Assembly (NCBI GenBank): GCA_037179385.1
Contig: CM074187.1
Coordinates: 1,984,001-2,048,000 of the forward strand
Direction of reading: 5' to 3'
Origin: Holothuria scabra
Lineage: Eukaryota > Echinodermata > Holothuroidea > Aspidochirotida > Holothuriidae
Length of the DNA: 64,000 nt
Part shown: positions 22,301 through 30,411 of the stretch, in pieces
How positions within the stretch are numbered: position 1 is the stretch's first letter
How the letters are laid out: each line of letters opens with the position of its first letter
The notes under the pieces: generated by a model
The model's database searches: none
The model's input: the letters and a program-made list of their open reading frames with translations, nothing else
Told to the model about the DNA's origin: nothing
Made by a program: the position numbers and the translations under genes

Positions 22301-23852
22301 CCCGTTTGTTCTCATACCGGTCAGGGTAGTCGACGGTTACTCTAATGGAGGGATGTATACCATTGGCAATCTGTTGGATACTTTGGATCGTGGCATACTC
22401 GCTCTTGTTGCTTTGGTTAGGATCTGGTTTAAACACCGTGTTACAGTCATCTATATAGCGTTTGTACATCATTATTCGTATGTTTGCTTCCTCCAGAAGT
22501 TTCAATAATTGGTTGTCCCACCAACTCATGAATATCCCTGCCACATACCCTGTTAACCTATATATTGCCAATAGACCCTCCCCTCAACTGCCTGTATAAC
22601 TCCCCCATTAAACTCACAAATCTGGTTATTCATTACAACACAGATACTGTACTCAATTGTCACTACAATCATTTCCTTAACTTGTTCGTCGCTTGGTATG
22701 GTTGTGGCTTCATCCCATAGTGTCCATCTAATATTCATATTAAAGCTACTATTTTGTATGAAGTTACAAAAGTATAGTAAACAACAGGCCTAAGTGGCAT
22801 ACAATTTTGATAATTCTTTTGAAAACCTGGGGGATGATTGTGTAGGCCATCTCCCTTCAGACATCTACAAAACTTGGTAAAGCTTGTTAATGATCAGAAC
22901 CAGAGGAGGAAGACATAGTGAGTAAAATTTGTATCAATAACTTCTTTCCTGTAGCCTTCATTTTATTGGAAGAGTGTTGGTCATATGTCATGCGTATTTC
23001 GGCACTATCATGTACATGGTTCGAGGTGCGCGACTGTAGTTAAATCATGTTAAACACACAACAGACTGTTTCATCATTTCAGTGTACCTTGAATCCGAAT
23101 CAAGAATCACCGCCATAATTCAATGCAATGTCGTTGTGTAGTATTCTTAAAGATAACAACACTATTTGATCCAATTGCATTTGAACATTTTACCAGTGAC
23201 GTAGCCAAGAGGGTGCAGCTGTAGAGTGAGGAGTGTCCCGGGAAAAGTTTGGGGGTGCGATGGACGATGTTTAGGAACGTGAAAAATGATAAGGAGGAGC
23301 AGAAACAAAAAGACCCCCCCCCCCCCCCAAGAAAAGATGAAAGCTAAAAAGGGGGAAACGGCTGCAATATGAGGCGGTCTATACATTACTACAGCATTGC
23401 AAATCGTCTTATACTTGTGTTAAGTTTTATAAGCTACATGAATCAAATAATGTTTTTCATTCGTGAGATTTTCACCTCGTTGAATAGAACGTCCCATCTC
23501 TCAACTAATGAAATCAGTTTGTGCTTAAGCACTCAAATACATTCATTACTTTTTGTAATATAAGACACTAAACAGCTAAAGGGGTATTCACATTGGCTTG
23601 GACTCTTTCATATTAACGATATGTGCATATAAATCAGTTGCTATTTTGGTGAGTAGGATATTAAAAAAGAAGGGACTTACTCTCGCTTTAGGGTCGTGTT
23701 TAGTTTTCTTTGTTCCTTTGAATTTGATCGTTCCAAATGTCAAGGCTTCAGAGAGGTAAGAGTCAGAAACTATAGACCAGCAGTCGACGGAATCTTCACT
23801 TCTTAATTGTCTCGATTGTTTTCTTTCAAGATGGATAGAATTCAAGGAGAGG
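1093..23852 (-). CDS. TRPM-family cation channel, partial (11 internal exons)
   Basis: This is the N-terminal cytosolic half of a TRPM channel, a tetrameric cation channel family. Exons in gene order are 23852-23681, 14606-14426, 12182-12007, 10330-10126, 9532-9364, 7952-7726, 6233-6145, 5203-5018, 4405-4315, 3572-3377 and 1315-1093, about 1915 coding nt or 638 codons. All splice phases fit (0, 1, 0, 1, 2, 1, 0, 0, 1, 2, 0 at successive exon ends) and no exon contains a stop, so the gene looks intact. The first five exons form the TRPM SLOG/LSDAT domain (FGTIKF, KPKLLVNVCGG, WVLTNGFNVGVM, IPVVTLAIGGE, AGSGGAAD). The later exons form the helical TRPM homology regions (AVVWN, EFLTRSKLTELY, PVRELFVWTVLQ, WGHVSCLCLA). 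The sequence is diverged: the family's TGG and DGSGRA become TNG and AGSGGA. The start exon and the transmembrane, pore and C-terminal parts are outside what I can see. I cannot assign the paralogue. Confidence 0.9.
1417..2450 (+). mobile_element. LINE (CR1/L2-like) reverse transcriptase relic
   Basis: The plus strand encodes broken reverse transcriptase motifs: CGVPQ followed by LGPSHFTLYTAPIG and a stop, then FYADDTQLCV (YADD catalytic box) in another frame, LLNDSKTEVILL, and KIDYCNNLL. Order and spacing match CR1/L2-type non-LTR elements, and an ATT/ACT-rich tail near 2420-2450 fits their 3' ends. Frameshifts and stops show it is dead. It lies in a TRPM intron, antisense to the gene. Confidence 0.75.
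2489..2650. repeat. Short inverted-repeat element
   Basis: Near 2489-2512 the text reads GTTCCCGGGGTTCAATGTTCCC. Near 2607-2630 its complement appears (GGGAACATTGAACCTTGG), and GTTCCC/GGGAAC words recur between them. It is a small degenerate foldback element in a TRPM intron with no coding potential. Confidence 0.5.
2925..3115 (+). mobile_element. SINE copy A (tRNA-derived family)
   Basis: It shares its body with copies at 30412, 47088 and (reverse) 51803. The order is an ACCGAAGACT-like block, then AGCATAAGCAATG, then GGGAAACAAGCCAGTA. The head carries a decayed B-box (GTTCGACTCC). It lies in a TRPM intron. Confidence 0.6.
3377..3572 (-). CDS. TRPM exon: PVRELFVW helix region
   Basis: This exon is 196 nt (phase 1 to 2, 64 full codons). 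The acceptor follows a T-rich tract ending TTTTTACAG and the donor is AAG|GTTTGT. It encodes FTFENPVRELFVWTVLQ, then LLWFEDHAPLGGALFACK and a Glu-rich helix. This equals the TRPM motif DP.RDLLIWAV..N...A...W....... AL.A.K. The match and the phase fit to both neighbours leave little doubt. Confidence 0.94.
3783..4050 (+). repeat. Two-copy direct repeat, 147-bp offset
   Basis: The word GGATCGCTAATTTTAGGTAT occurs at 3802 and again at 3949. The flanking text (CAAGATC..ACAAAAACTGATAACG) is also duplicated. This is a local tandem duplication of about 147 bp in a TRPM intron. Confidence 0.8.
4315..4405 (-). CDS. TRPM exon: short linker exon
   Basis: This exon is 91 nt (phase 0 to 1, 30 codons) with an excellent acceptor, a long T-rich tract ending CGTTTTAG, and donor AAG|GTTCGT. 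It encodes TRGQITLKLVGRIIRK, then PDYNPLYFDYE. It fits the TRPM stretch that links the EFLT..RL.ELY helix to the PVREL helix. It is too short for ordinary ORF calling. The exact phase match (0 in, 1 out) to both neighbours is the main support. Confidence 0.85.
4722..4968. mobile_element. 247-bp MITE with perfect 23-bp terminal inverted repeats
   Basis: The left end 4722-4744 (AGGTGCGTTCGATTTAGCGG plus CTC) is the exact reverse complement of 4946-4968. The interior has GGTCTAGGTGGTCGAGGTGG repeats and no coding sequence. I see no convincing target-site duplication. Its right end is 50 bp from the donor of the TRPM exon at 5018-5203. Confidence 0.85.
5018..5203 (-). CDS. TRPM exon: EFLT..KLTELY region
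   Basis: This exon is 186 nt (phase 0 to 0, 62 codons) with acceptor TTGTTTTCAG and donor AAG|GTATGG. It encodes DADLFRSFDFAIKNDL, then LELFLQQDINLTEFLT and RSKLTELYTT, ending LLDKHRVK. This is the TRPM ankyrin-like helical motif (A...D...FV.LLL..G..L.EFLT...LE.LYN). Confidence 0.93.
6145..6233 (-). CDS. TRPM exon: QLHLAVVWN helix
   Basis: This small exon is 89 nt (phase 1 to 0, 29 full codons) with acceptor TTTTGTTTAG and donor AAG|GTATCT. It encodes a junction Gly, then EKGSQLHLAVVWNLLGLVKR and YFKENKTWK. It corresponds to the TRPM motif LLKG....QL.LAL.WNR.D.A...IF..G..W. The Arg-x-Asp after the WN is replaced by Leu-Leu-Gly, so this segment is diverged. Phases fit both neighbours exactly. 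Confidence 0.9.
6285..6410 (+). repeat. Dispersed repeat, copy 1 of 2
   Basis: It is similar to 7095-7205. Both begin TGCGCACTGTT or GCGCACTGTT, followed by AACTGGC, CTAATCC, a CCTAA-rich stretch and a CAATGG/CAATCG end. Both copies are in TRPM introns and noncoding. Confidence 0.6.
7095..7205 (+). repeat. Dispersed repeat, copy 2 of 2
   Basis: This is the second copy of the repeat at 6285-6410, with the same order of words (GCGCACTGTT, AACTGGC, CTAATCC, CCTAATTCC). It is noncoding. Confidence 0.6.
7726..7952 (-). CDS. TRPM exon: post-SLOG helical region
   Basis: This exon is 227 nt (phase 2 to 1, 75 full codons) with acceptor CCTTTGCAG and donor AAAG|GTTTGA. It encodes SQNDIKLKSGLNHRLNN, LCHEEERVEILSLMKNMFRR, LNMSIFHLNGD and IYDDIVEAIIASLPK. 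This matches the helix region after the TRPM SLOG domain (...LVTVFR.G....D...AIL.ALLKG). Its single leading base completes the codon left open by the exon at 9364, which bypasses the ORF at 9013-9309. Confidence 0.9.
7953..9363. other. TRPM intron
   Basis: No repeat family or exon is recognised. A 98-codon minus-strand ORF (9013-9309) lies here but is not needed by the phase-consistent splice and is rejected. Confidence 0.5.
9364..9532 (-). CDS. TRPM exon: SLOG domain, second nucleotide-loop half
   Basis: This exon is 169 nt (phase 1 to 2, 55 full codons) with donor CAA|GTAAGA. It encodes TIPVVTLAIGGEVNSIRVA, then HSPIVIVAGSGGAADVLEFG and YRHIQTGTDI. It is the TRPM pattern VPV..LVVEGG followed by V.V.DGSGRA.D.L.F. 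The Asp of DGSG is Ala here and the Arg is Gly, so ligand contacts used by other TRPMs may differ. Confidence 0.95.
10126..10330 (-). CDS. TRPM exon: SLOG domain, HPFFILID strand
   Basis: This exon is 205 nt (phase 0 to 1, 68 codons) with acceptor CTTACATAG and a strong donor A|GTGAGTAA. It encodes NNMPVNITYNITDQ, LNPHHPFFILIDSED and CRCCLMEEISKLKIYQST-like text (FRCCLMEEISKLKIYQST). In TRPMs the matching part reads LN..H..FILVD.GT...G.E...R..LE..IS. Two N-x-T sequons occur, but the segment is cytosolic. Confidence 0.92.
10331..12006. other. TRPM intron with dispersed repeat pieces
   Basis: 10560-10700 carries GCTCCGCGCCA and GTTGGCGCGGAG plus CTCAGATCGCTGGAAATGGC, words shared with the repeat nest at 32560-41420. 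10820-10880 and 11870-11935 resemble ends of noncoding elements. No exon is seen. Confidence 0.5.
12007..12182 (-). CDS. TRPM exon: SLOG domain, WVLTNGFNVGVM
   Basis: This exon is 176 nt (phase 1 to 0, 58 full codons) with acceptor CCTTTTTGTAG and donor GTC|GTAAGT. It encodes GWVLTNGFNVGVMKFLGRSL, then RDYAVSS and GTFAIGVSDLHSI. This is the TRPM signature WI.TGG...GVM..VG.A, followed by the strand ..AIGIA.W..... The usual Thr-Gly-Gly is Thr-Asn-Gly. Confidence 0.95.
12539..12766 (+). pseudogene. CARD-like fragment on the opposite strand
   Basis: A 75-codon plus-strand ORF in a TRPM intron reads ...EPWTTLMPFILYYVNEKDL, QIINKKYNKSPMGTVVSLL, DIIRMYSQSPK. The pattern (ILPxI...EKDxxxI......GP...V.LLLD.I) resembles the second half of RIG-I-like or MAVS-type CARD domains. 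There is no downstream donor before the stop, and the helicase part is absent. This is either a relic or an exon of an unseen gene. The similarity is judged by eye and is weak. Confidence 0.3.
13380..13965 (+). repeat. Satellite element M1 (nuclear-receptor-site family)
   Basis: It holds about three diverged units with TGACCT/TGACCC hexamers, including one perfect DR1 (TGACCTTTGACCT at 13763). It ends with a CA/CG microsatellite (about 13888-13914), then a hairpin GGTTCCTT...AAGGAACC and an A-rich tail. It is in a TRPM intron. Confidence 0.8.
14426..14606 (-). CDS. TRPM exon: SLOG domain, KPKLLVNVCGG
   Basis: This exon is 181 nt (phase 0 to 1, 60 codons) with acceptor TTCATCTCAG and donor G|GTAAGTATG. 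It encodes YVVFRDNADPKKVLDVLTDG, WRLGKPKLLVNVCGGDEKV and LKELLRHSLLQAAKNI. It matches the TRPM motif YVR.S.DT.PE.LL.L....W.L..P.L.ISV.GG...F.........F..GL..AA..TGAW. Confidence 0.95.
14691..15778 (+). repeat. Satellite element M2, 156-bp units, bounded by 12-bp inverted repeats
   Basis: It has six units at 156-bp spacing (hexamer clusters at 14802, 14958, 15114, 15270, 15426 and 15581). The best units have three half-sites, TGACCT spaced 4 then 1 (CAAA, T). A CA microsatellite at 15698-15731 follows. The ends TGATTCCTTGCC (14691-14702) and GGCAAGGAATCA (15767-15778) are exact inverted repeats, and the last one also closes a local hairpin. It is in the large first TRPM intron of the window. 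Confidence 0.85.
16590..16700 (+). repeat. Hexanucleotide (AGTCCA/G) minisatellite
   Basis: Repeated AGTCCA, AGTCCG and AGTTCA words fill the stretch. A related palindrome GAGTCCGGACTC appears near 17090-17100. It is noncoding. Confidence 0.8.
17885..19060 (-). mobile_element. LINE 3' end (CR1/L2-like), broken
   Basis: The minus strand encodes the C-terminal part of a non-LTR reverse transcriptase: ETWGYEDVKQLEAFHLNF, ILKVKKSTPNCMTYGELGRY, then in other frames LTTLSATNCIN and RICTLCSQDKLGDEFHYIFE followed by CPKLS. The last is the zinc-knuckle-like C..C...GDEFH...ECP tail of these elements. A TATTGAGG...AATAAAAACTGAA tail lies near 17900-17960. Stops and frameshifts make it inactive. It has the same strand as TRPM and is intronic. 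Confidence 0.8.
19978..20022 (+). repeat. Short tandem repeat with GGGCCC cores
   Basis: Three to four copies of a 13-bp word (GGGCCCACCTTT-like), each with a palindromic GGGCCC core. Confidence 0.8.
20080..20400 (+). repeat. Two-copy direct repeat, 165-bp offset
   Basis: GAAGCTAATTTGAGGATCAG at 20080 recurs as GAAGTTAATTTGAACATCAG at 20245. The following text (AAACAAACATGG / AAACAAGCATGG, TCCCCAAG / TCCCAAG) is also duplicated. It is noncoding and in a TRPM intron. Confidence 0.75.
21250..22740 (-). mobile_element. Penelope-like element relic (RT plus GIY-YIG)
   Basis: Minus-strand fragments in order are: an RT segment (MNNQICEFNGG, then GIFMSWWDNQLLKLLEEANI, MYKRYIDDCNTVF with a YIDD box, and ILDL), a basic linker, a Cys cluster (GENSCKLCMF...CKVHNVVYKI), and YIGETSRS of a GIY-YIG endonuclease followed by ERFNEHR and a downstream NRRDEWQ-like end. 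RT followed by GIY-YIG is the hallmark of endonuclease-bearing Penelope-like elements. It is split over several frames with stops, so it is inactive. It lies in a TRPM intron in gene orientation. Confidence 0.8.
23681..23852 (-). CDS. TRPM exon: FGTIKF region, first seen
   Basis: This exon is 172 nt (phase 2 to 0, 57 full codons) with acceptor TTTTTCTTATTCATAG and donor AGA|GTAAGT. It encodes CWSIVSDSYLSEALTFGTIK followed by FKGTKKTKHDPKAR. The FGTI.F...... SKA. pattern begins the TRPM SLOG domain. Upstream exons (Cys-rich N-terminus and start codon) were not found between here and 42 kb. Confidence 0.88.
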
Positions 23853-26100
23853 CTATGAATAAGAAAAATCACAACTTTCGTTTGTCAATATGACCTTGCC
23901 TACCGTAGTATCCTGTGAGCATCTTTTGATGTAGGCTATGCAATTATAAACGAGTTCGATGTGATGATGAGAAATCGTGTGGGTCTATCAACCTTAATTT
24001 TAGAAATCATTCTGATTACCAATCATCATAGATGGTTGCAAAAAATTTTAAACCCTCTAATAAACAGAAAAATTCATGTTTCGAACTAAGTACAAGTATG
24101 GCAACGGTAGAAACCAATCATATTATGGACGCCAAAAATGGAGGCAAATCTCAGGATCACTTGACCACCGAATTTTTATAGAGCCTGACGATATGCTTTT
24201 AAAGCGATATTTTACTAAACAGAAGTAAAATGCACCCAGAAAAGATAAAATACTGTATAATAGTGTAAAATGGAATGTAAGGTAAATTACAAATGTTAAG
24301 TACTTGTAAATACTATATTTATTTTTATAGTTCTGTTTTCTATGTTTATATGGTCATGGCGGAAAATAAGGTTGTTTCTTCAAAAGAAAATACTTTTAAA
24401 TAAAAATATAATTGCTACGTTATGTTTATATATTTTCCTAGTTTTTTGTTTGCGCGTATATGTTGAGGATAGAAATAAATGTATTCTTTCGAAAAATGCA
24501 GACAGATAAGACACGAAAAATTACTTAATCTCATAACTTTTAAGTTTGGTTTCGCCAAAAGGTTCTTTGCCTGAGAGTCGGGGGGACCTTAGAAAAATTA
24601 TTTCATTTTATACATTTACACTTGCATATTTTAACTTGAAAAACAGCAGTCTAAAATTAAAGGAAAGTTCATCGACTCAAATCTTGACTTTCCCACACGC
24701 CAGTGTCTTGCAAGTAAATATTTCCAAAAGCTGAAAGTGGGGGTTCTGGGAAGGCTTTACTTCGTCCAACAATTTTCAGTTTGACCTCTTTCCTTTAAAA
24801 CCTTAGATCTATATAACCACCTGTTTTTGAGAGGGCACAGCAATTTACTCAGAAAAAGCCAAAATACAAAAGATTGGAAGTTCACGCACACCACTCCATC
24901 AAGTAAATCTAAATCTACAGATTAGCCGTGTCGTTAAATAAAACGATTACATTACAAGAGTGCGGGTGCGAAGTCGTCTTTTCATGGTTGGGAATAGATA
25001 CCTTCGGGTAAGCTTAGTTTTTGCTTACTGACTGACTGAGAGTACAGAAGTTCTACCTGAGTTAATCTCATCATAGTCATGGTAACCCAACCTCTAGGCC
25101 TTTTGACCAAGTTCACAGACCAACGCGAGCACTTCACTCGGGTTAGGGACTTACCATGGCTACACTCGTATGCTAGCCCATTACACTGATATGTACTAAT
25201 AGCCTACCACATCATTTATCTCTTGACTCATCCATAGGACAATAATGAAATTATTCATGTTTTAACCTTGGGATGGAGTGTAACCATGTCTTTTTCAAAA
25301 ACCTTTAGTGACCTGACATGGCATTGACCTTCATCGAATCAATGATCGATCTTCCTCTAAATACGATAATAAATCCACATTAAAAGATATTTGTTCTTCA
25401 CAATTCCCTTACCATTACGAGCAATATCGGAATCAAAAATAACTTCGACCTTAAAAAGGGCAAGAACAGTCACCACAATCTTTCTTTGAAGCAACAGCTA
25501 AATCTCACAATTTTCTTTTTATTTCACTTCAAAGTATCTTTCCTAGTATCTTAGGACTTCACTGCTGCATATTTAAGGTAAGCCAAGCGGTTACTGCTAG
25601 TAAATTTCACATTTAAGGAGAAAAATATTGTCACATGACTCTCAAGAGTCAATCATGAATCAAGGTGGTATATTAGTATTACTGTACACTACTTCAAGTT
25701 GGGTTGACTGAATTTCCCCTTCAACGTATCCGCATGCCAAATATGGAAAACACCCATGCATACGTTCTACCCGAAAATATCGTGTTCACAATTTTCCTAA
25801 GTCCCATTTTTAGACATACGGTGACAAGACATGACCTTTGACTTCCACTAAAACGATTATGCTCATATTTCTTCTGCGTTTCATTTATTCAAGTACCAAA
25901 GATCATGCATCCATCATTACCATCTTGAGATATAATGTTTATAGGCATATACCTACAAAAATAGGCTACATGCTAAAAAGTCGACTTGTTTCCACTGTTA
26001 GTGAGGATCTCATTGCCACCTCGATTGTGTTTGCTTTCTTTCTGCACTTATACTCTAAAAATATACAGAGACTGAAATTTCACTTGTCAAAAGGGTGAGA
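23853..26100. other. No gene recognised
   Basis: AT-rich sequence that should be TRPM 5' intron or upstream region. It contains one lone degenerate satellite unit near 25825-25855 (TGACCTTTGACTT). No exon or RNA gene is supported. Confidence 0.5.
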
Positions 26101-26104
26101 ATTT

Positions 26105-26335
26105 TAAAATTCACTCCAATAGAGCGAAGTTTTATTCTTGATTGAGTGCCCGCAGGGACCACTCTTTAAAAAGAGTGATCCGTGCAGGCACTCTTAAAGG
26201 AGTGAATTTTCGCTCTCATTGGAATAATTTAAATTTCACTCTTCTTGGAGTGAGTTTCACAATTCTTGGGGTGAAAGTAACACCCTAATGGAGCGAATTT
26301 ACACTTTTCATTCTATGAAAGGGTGACTAAGTTCT
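26105..26335. mobile_element. Palindrome-rich MITE-like element
   Basis: Alternating TTCACTCC and GGAGTGA words surround a hairpin ACTCTTTAAAAAGAGT near 26160. A similar set of ACTCTTTTAGAGT and GGAGTGAA words occurs at 5462-5640. It is noncoding. Confidence 0.5.
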
Positions 26336-26581
26336 TTCTAAGGTTTTTAATATAGTGTACTCTAACAATGGACTGTTTTTTTTCCTTTGTTAAACATTCC
26401 GTCATTTTCCAAAACATACACATATAATTCTGATGGCATTCATGTACTAAACTTGGCGTCGGCAAATATAACGAAGGCATTCTACTAATCGAAAATGCAA
26501 GCAAAGAAAAAAAAAAACAAAAACAAAAAACATGCAGCGCCTGCCCGGAAGCATTCACCTTTCCAAAAGATCAGGTCAATA

Positions 26582-26786
<205 letters not shown>

Positions 26787-26812
26787 TTTCTGTGATGAGA
26801 GCAGCCAAGACC

Positions 26813-26884
26813 GGCTTCATAGCCTAATTGGTTAAGGCACCTGCACGTAAAGCAGGAGGTCTGGGTTCGAGTCCCAGTGAAGGT
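26813..26884 (+). tRNA. tRNA-like sequence (possible Tyr-GTA anticodon), probably decayed or SINE head
   Basis: The 72 nt fold as a cloverleaf. The D arm has A-box TAGCCTAATTGG, the anticodon stem is CCTGC/GCAGG with loop ACGTAAA, and the T arm is CTGGG/CCCAG with a perfect B-box GGTTCGAGTCC. The acceptor stem pairs for only 5-6 bp (CTTCA/TGAAG), and position 33 is C instead of the near-invariant U. There is no intron and no clear T-run terminator, apart from AATTTTTCG at 26889. It may be a pseudogene or a tRNA-derived repeat. Confidence 0.5.
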
Positions 26885-27780
26885 GCTCAATTTTTCGCTG
26901 AGGTTGATTTCATTTATTCTTTTCACTTTATACGATGCTCAGGGAAAAGCAATCGTTTCCTATTTATTTCTAATTATTTACATATTTACTACATATATAT
27001 ATATATATGAAAGACGCAAATTTCATGTACATGTTACCGTTCAAATTCATAAAGAACCTATCCATTCTAGTACTTGAAAGTGTATATTTTGCATTTTCTA
27101 AATTTTATATTTTTCAAAGCAATGCTAAGGTACCACAAAATGAGAAATTATTCTAAATAAAACAGCACTATAACGTAACGTTCGAGAAATAAGTTCGTGA
27201 CAGCAAGAGTGGCGTCAGCGGGAGGGTGAATGACCATGCATGGAACTCCTGCGGGGAGAAGATCCAGTTTCGTCGGGGACATTTATCCATACGATTAAGA
27301 GGTAAGCCCGACAAATTTCGGTCTCCTCGTCCCCATCCCCCAACGATCTTCTTGATTTTACTTACGAAAAGATCATATTCTTCAAGGGAGCCCCCCCCCC
27401 CCAAAAAAAAAAAAAACAATTTCCCTTAAGTAAACAAAACAAAAAAAATCGATACAGGCTCCAGATTTTCAATCATTCTGAAAAGAAAGTGAAAAAAAAT
27501 TCATCGTATCACAAAATATGAAACCTCAACCAACTTCAGTCTTATTCGTATGAACTTGGGCATATTGGTCTTCAATATAGACTCAAAAATTTTCCTTCAA
27601 AATATATGAGATCCAGATTTTAAAATATACATATTTATATGAAGCTGAACCTTTTCGAGAAATTTTCTAATTTCGTCCAAGGGCCTTGCATGATGGTATT
27701 CAGTCACCCCACATGTTGCCCGGGGACCTACTTGATTAGGGAGATAAGATTCTTCAACAAAAAACCCAAATCTTTCAATA

Positions 27781-27929
27781 GACCTATATCCCAATAGCAA
27801 TTACAATGGATTGTGGGATAGAGTTTTGGTGTACGTCAGTTTTCACCACAGTAAAATGATATTGACAAAAATGACAAACACCAAAACTGTATCCCACAAT
27901 TCATTGTAATTGCTATTTGGAAATAGGTC
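27781..27929. mobile_element. Foldback element, about 50-bp arms
   Basis: The left arm starts GACCTATATCCCAATAGCAA and the right arm ends TTGCTATTTGGAAATAGGTC. In between, ATTGTGGGATA...GTTTTGGTGT is mirrored by ACACCAAAAC...TATCCCACAAT. The loop is about 45 bp and noncoding. Confidence 0.85.
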
Positions 27930-30411
27930 GATAAAACTACACTTTTCCTCCAGAATAAGCGCTAATATTCAAACCTTCGTTCAAAAAAGGTAACACTTTT
28001 GGGGTAAATTTCGGTTCAGTCTGAGGGCATTAGTTCGTTGGTTTACAATGAAAAGCGTAACCCAAACGAATGTCGGTAGTCCATATAACTTGCTTTATTT
28101 TGTTCATTTGAAAGGGCAAATTCTTCAATGAACATACCATTTTTCAATGGTCCTTACGAAAAGCCAAATTTATCCCCCAAATTTCAAATTTTCATTGAAG
28201 CAAGCTCCCAATTTTCAAATGTTTTTTTAAACATTTCGGCGTGCTACGCTGGCCTCAAATTCTCCAAGTCACTCTCCACAGGGAACTCATCGCCTATGTC
28301 GAAGCTTCGAAATGCTGGCTTAGAACGGCTGGAAATGCTTGGCCCCCTGTCTGTCGGTCAATCCCGGCAGCACCCCAGTCTGACAGACAGAAATTTATTC
28401 ATTTATTACTGAGGAACAATTCATTCACCCAAACTTTTAGAACTAATTCCATTGCTGCAACTCGTCTAATGCATGTTTTGAGGAGATCATAGGCGTCAAT
28501 CTTTAATCGAATGTGAGGGATATTACCACTTTCTTTAAAAATACATAATATATTGTAAAAACTTAAAAGTCAATGGGCCGGTGTATTTCCAAAAGGTGGG
28601 GGACGAGTCTCCCTGACCTCATCCTCTCCCTAGTCGGCGGATCGAACGAAGTCTTTTCGGCGGTAACCGACGGGGCCTGCAGCTACATAGACGCTACGCA
28701 GGCTGACCCTCCCCCTCCCTCCCCCACCCCCTTGGATTAACGTCCATGTATACTAGGAGATGAATCTATTGCTGGGGTTTATTGCTGTGATTTAGTTTGA
28801 GAACAGCTATTCTGTTTCTACGCAACATGCCTGGAACATGCATTTGAATTGAAACGCAAATATTTTCCACTCTTGTTTACAGCTAAATCGTCTCGTTGCT
28901 GTCGGGCTCTGAATTAAAATATAGATGCTGATTTCTTCTAAGACCACTAGTGCAACTCCCAAATGCCTTTTTCATGTATGCTAAAGGATGTAAAAACCTT
29001 CCACATCCAGTTCAATCAGTTTTTCTTCTTCAAAAAATTGTTCTACCTGTGGACTTGATACATAGTTCAGCCTTTTACCGGTACCGGTTTACTGAATATA
29101 TTTGTACACTACATGAGAAAAGTATTGTCATATGACCCTCAAGAAGCCATCATGAAGCACGACTGACTACTATACGCTAATCCAAATTTATGTAACTGCA
29201 TTTACCATTTAAATTTACCTTGAGTAAGCATTTCATACCTTTGAGAAAATCGACTAAAACAACGTAATAGCAGAACATAAAGACTTATAGAAACCTCATA
29301 AATATGCATTACAACCAGTTTCTTTGGATTTTGTTTCTTGCTAGCTGGTCAAGTTCGTTCAAAACACTTGAAACAATAATTCGAAATCTAAGCATAAAAA
29401 ACAACACGTCGTATAGTTCTGCGGTATTAAATAAATCTTCTTTTTCGAAATACCGCTGACACTTCTGGCAAAGAGCTACGTGACGAAACTATACTGCCGA
29501 TTCAGACCTGCTTCCCAACAGGGGTAGCTCCAGGATTTCTGCAGCCACGGGGTGTAGCAACTAGAAGCTCTGACAAACGCGATGAGTTGCCGAAAAGGCG
29601 GAGAGGCGAAGCATGCCGATATTTTGGTCCTCCTTTAAACAAACATTTGAATATGCATACAACTTCTGTTGGATTTTTATACATCGTTTTTCGAAAAGAA
29701 ATTGTAGTTTTGGAAGGAAATTGAAAAAACTTGGGATTTACATTGAACAATCTTCTTCAATGTCCCCTTCCTTCCCTTCTGACTCCACAGACGTTATACA
29801 AAAGAAAGTTACGTTCCCGAAAGCATACCCTGTTACATACCTATCCATGTTTCCATTATTATGTCTTTCATCCATCTTGCTGTGTATGAAATAGCAATTT
29901 TCGTTTTTACTGTCAGACCATCCCCTTTAAAAGTAGCAAGATAAATATTTTGTTATATTAAATGCAAAACACTCATTATTGTGAACAGTCTTTTGAGTAT
30001 GCAGTGAATACGAAAACGACGACAGTATTACAGATTATAAGCTCTTGTAACTGCAAAGGAGTGCCAACAGTGGGCTAGGCCCACTGATTTCTATAGGAAG
30101 AATCATAACAAAATGCAAAAAGTAAATAAATGGATAAAAATAAAAAGTAAGAAATGCTGAGAAAGGAATACTAAGAAAATTCCATTTTCAAGCTGAGAAT
30201 AAATCAGCCCTAGTCAATATCCATGGCGAACACTGAGAAAAGACAGGAACGTGAAATGGGGTTAAACACGGGGGACATAACAAAACACGTGGACCTACAC
30301 GTTTTAGTATAATAAACAGGTTCTTGTACTATCAAACTTGATAATTATATGCTGAAAGAAAATCAGATGAGGATTTCAATTAAAACAATTATATACTTCC
30401 TGGAATGGTTG

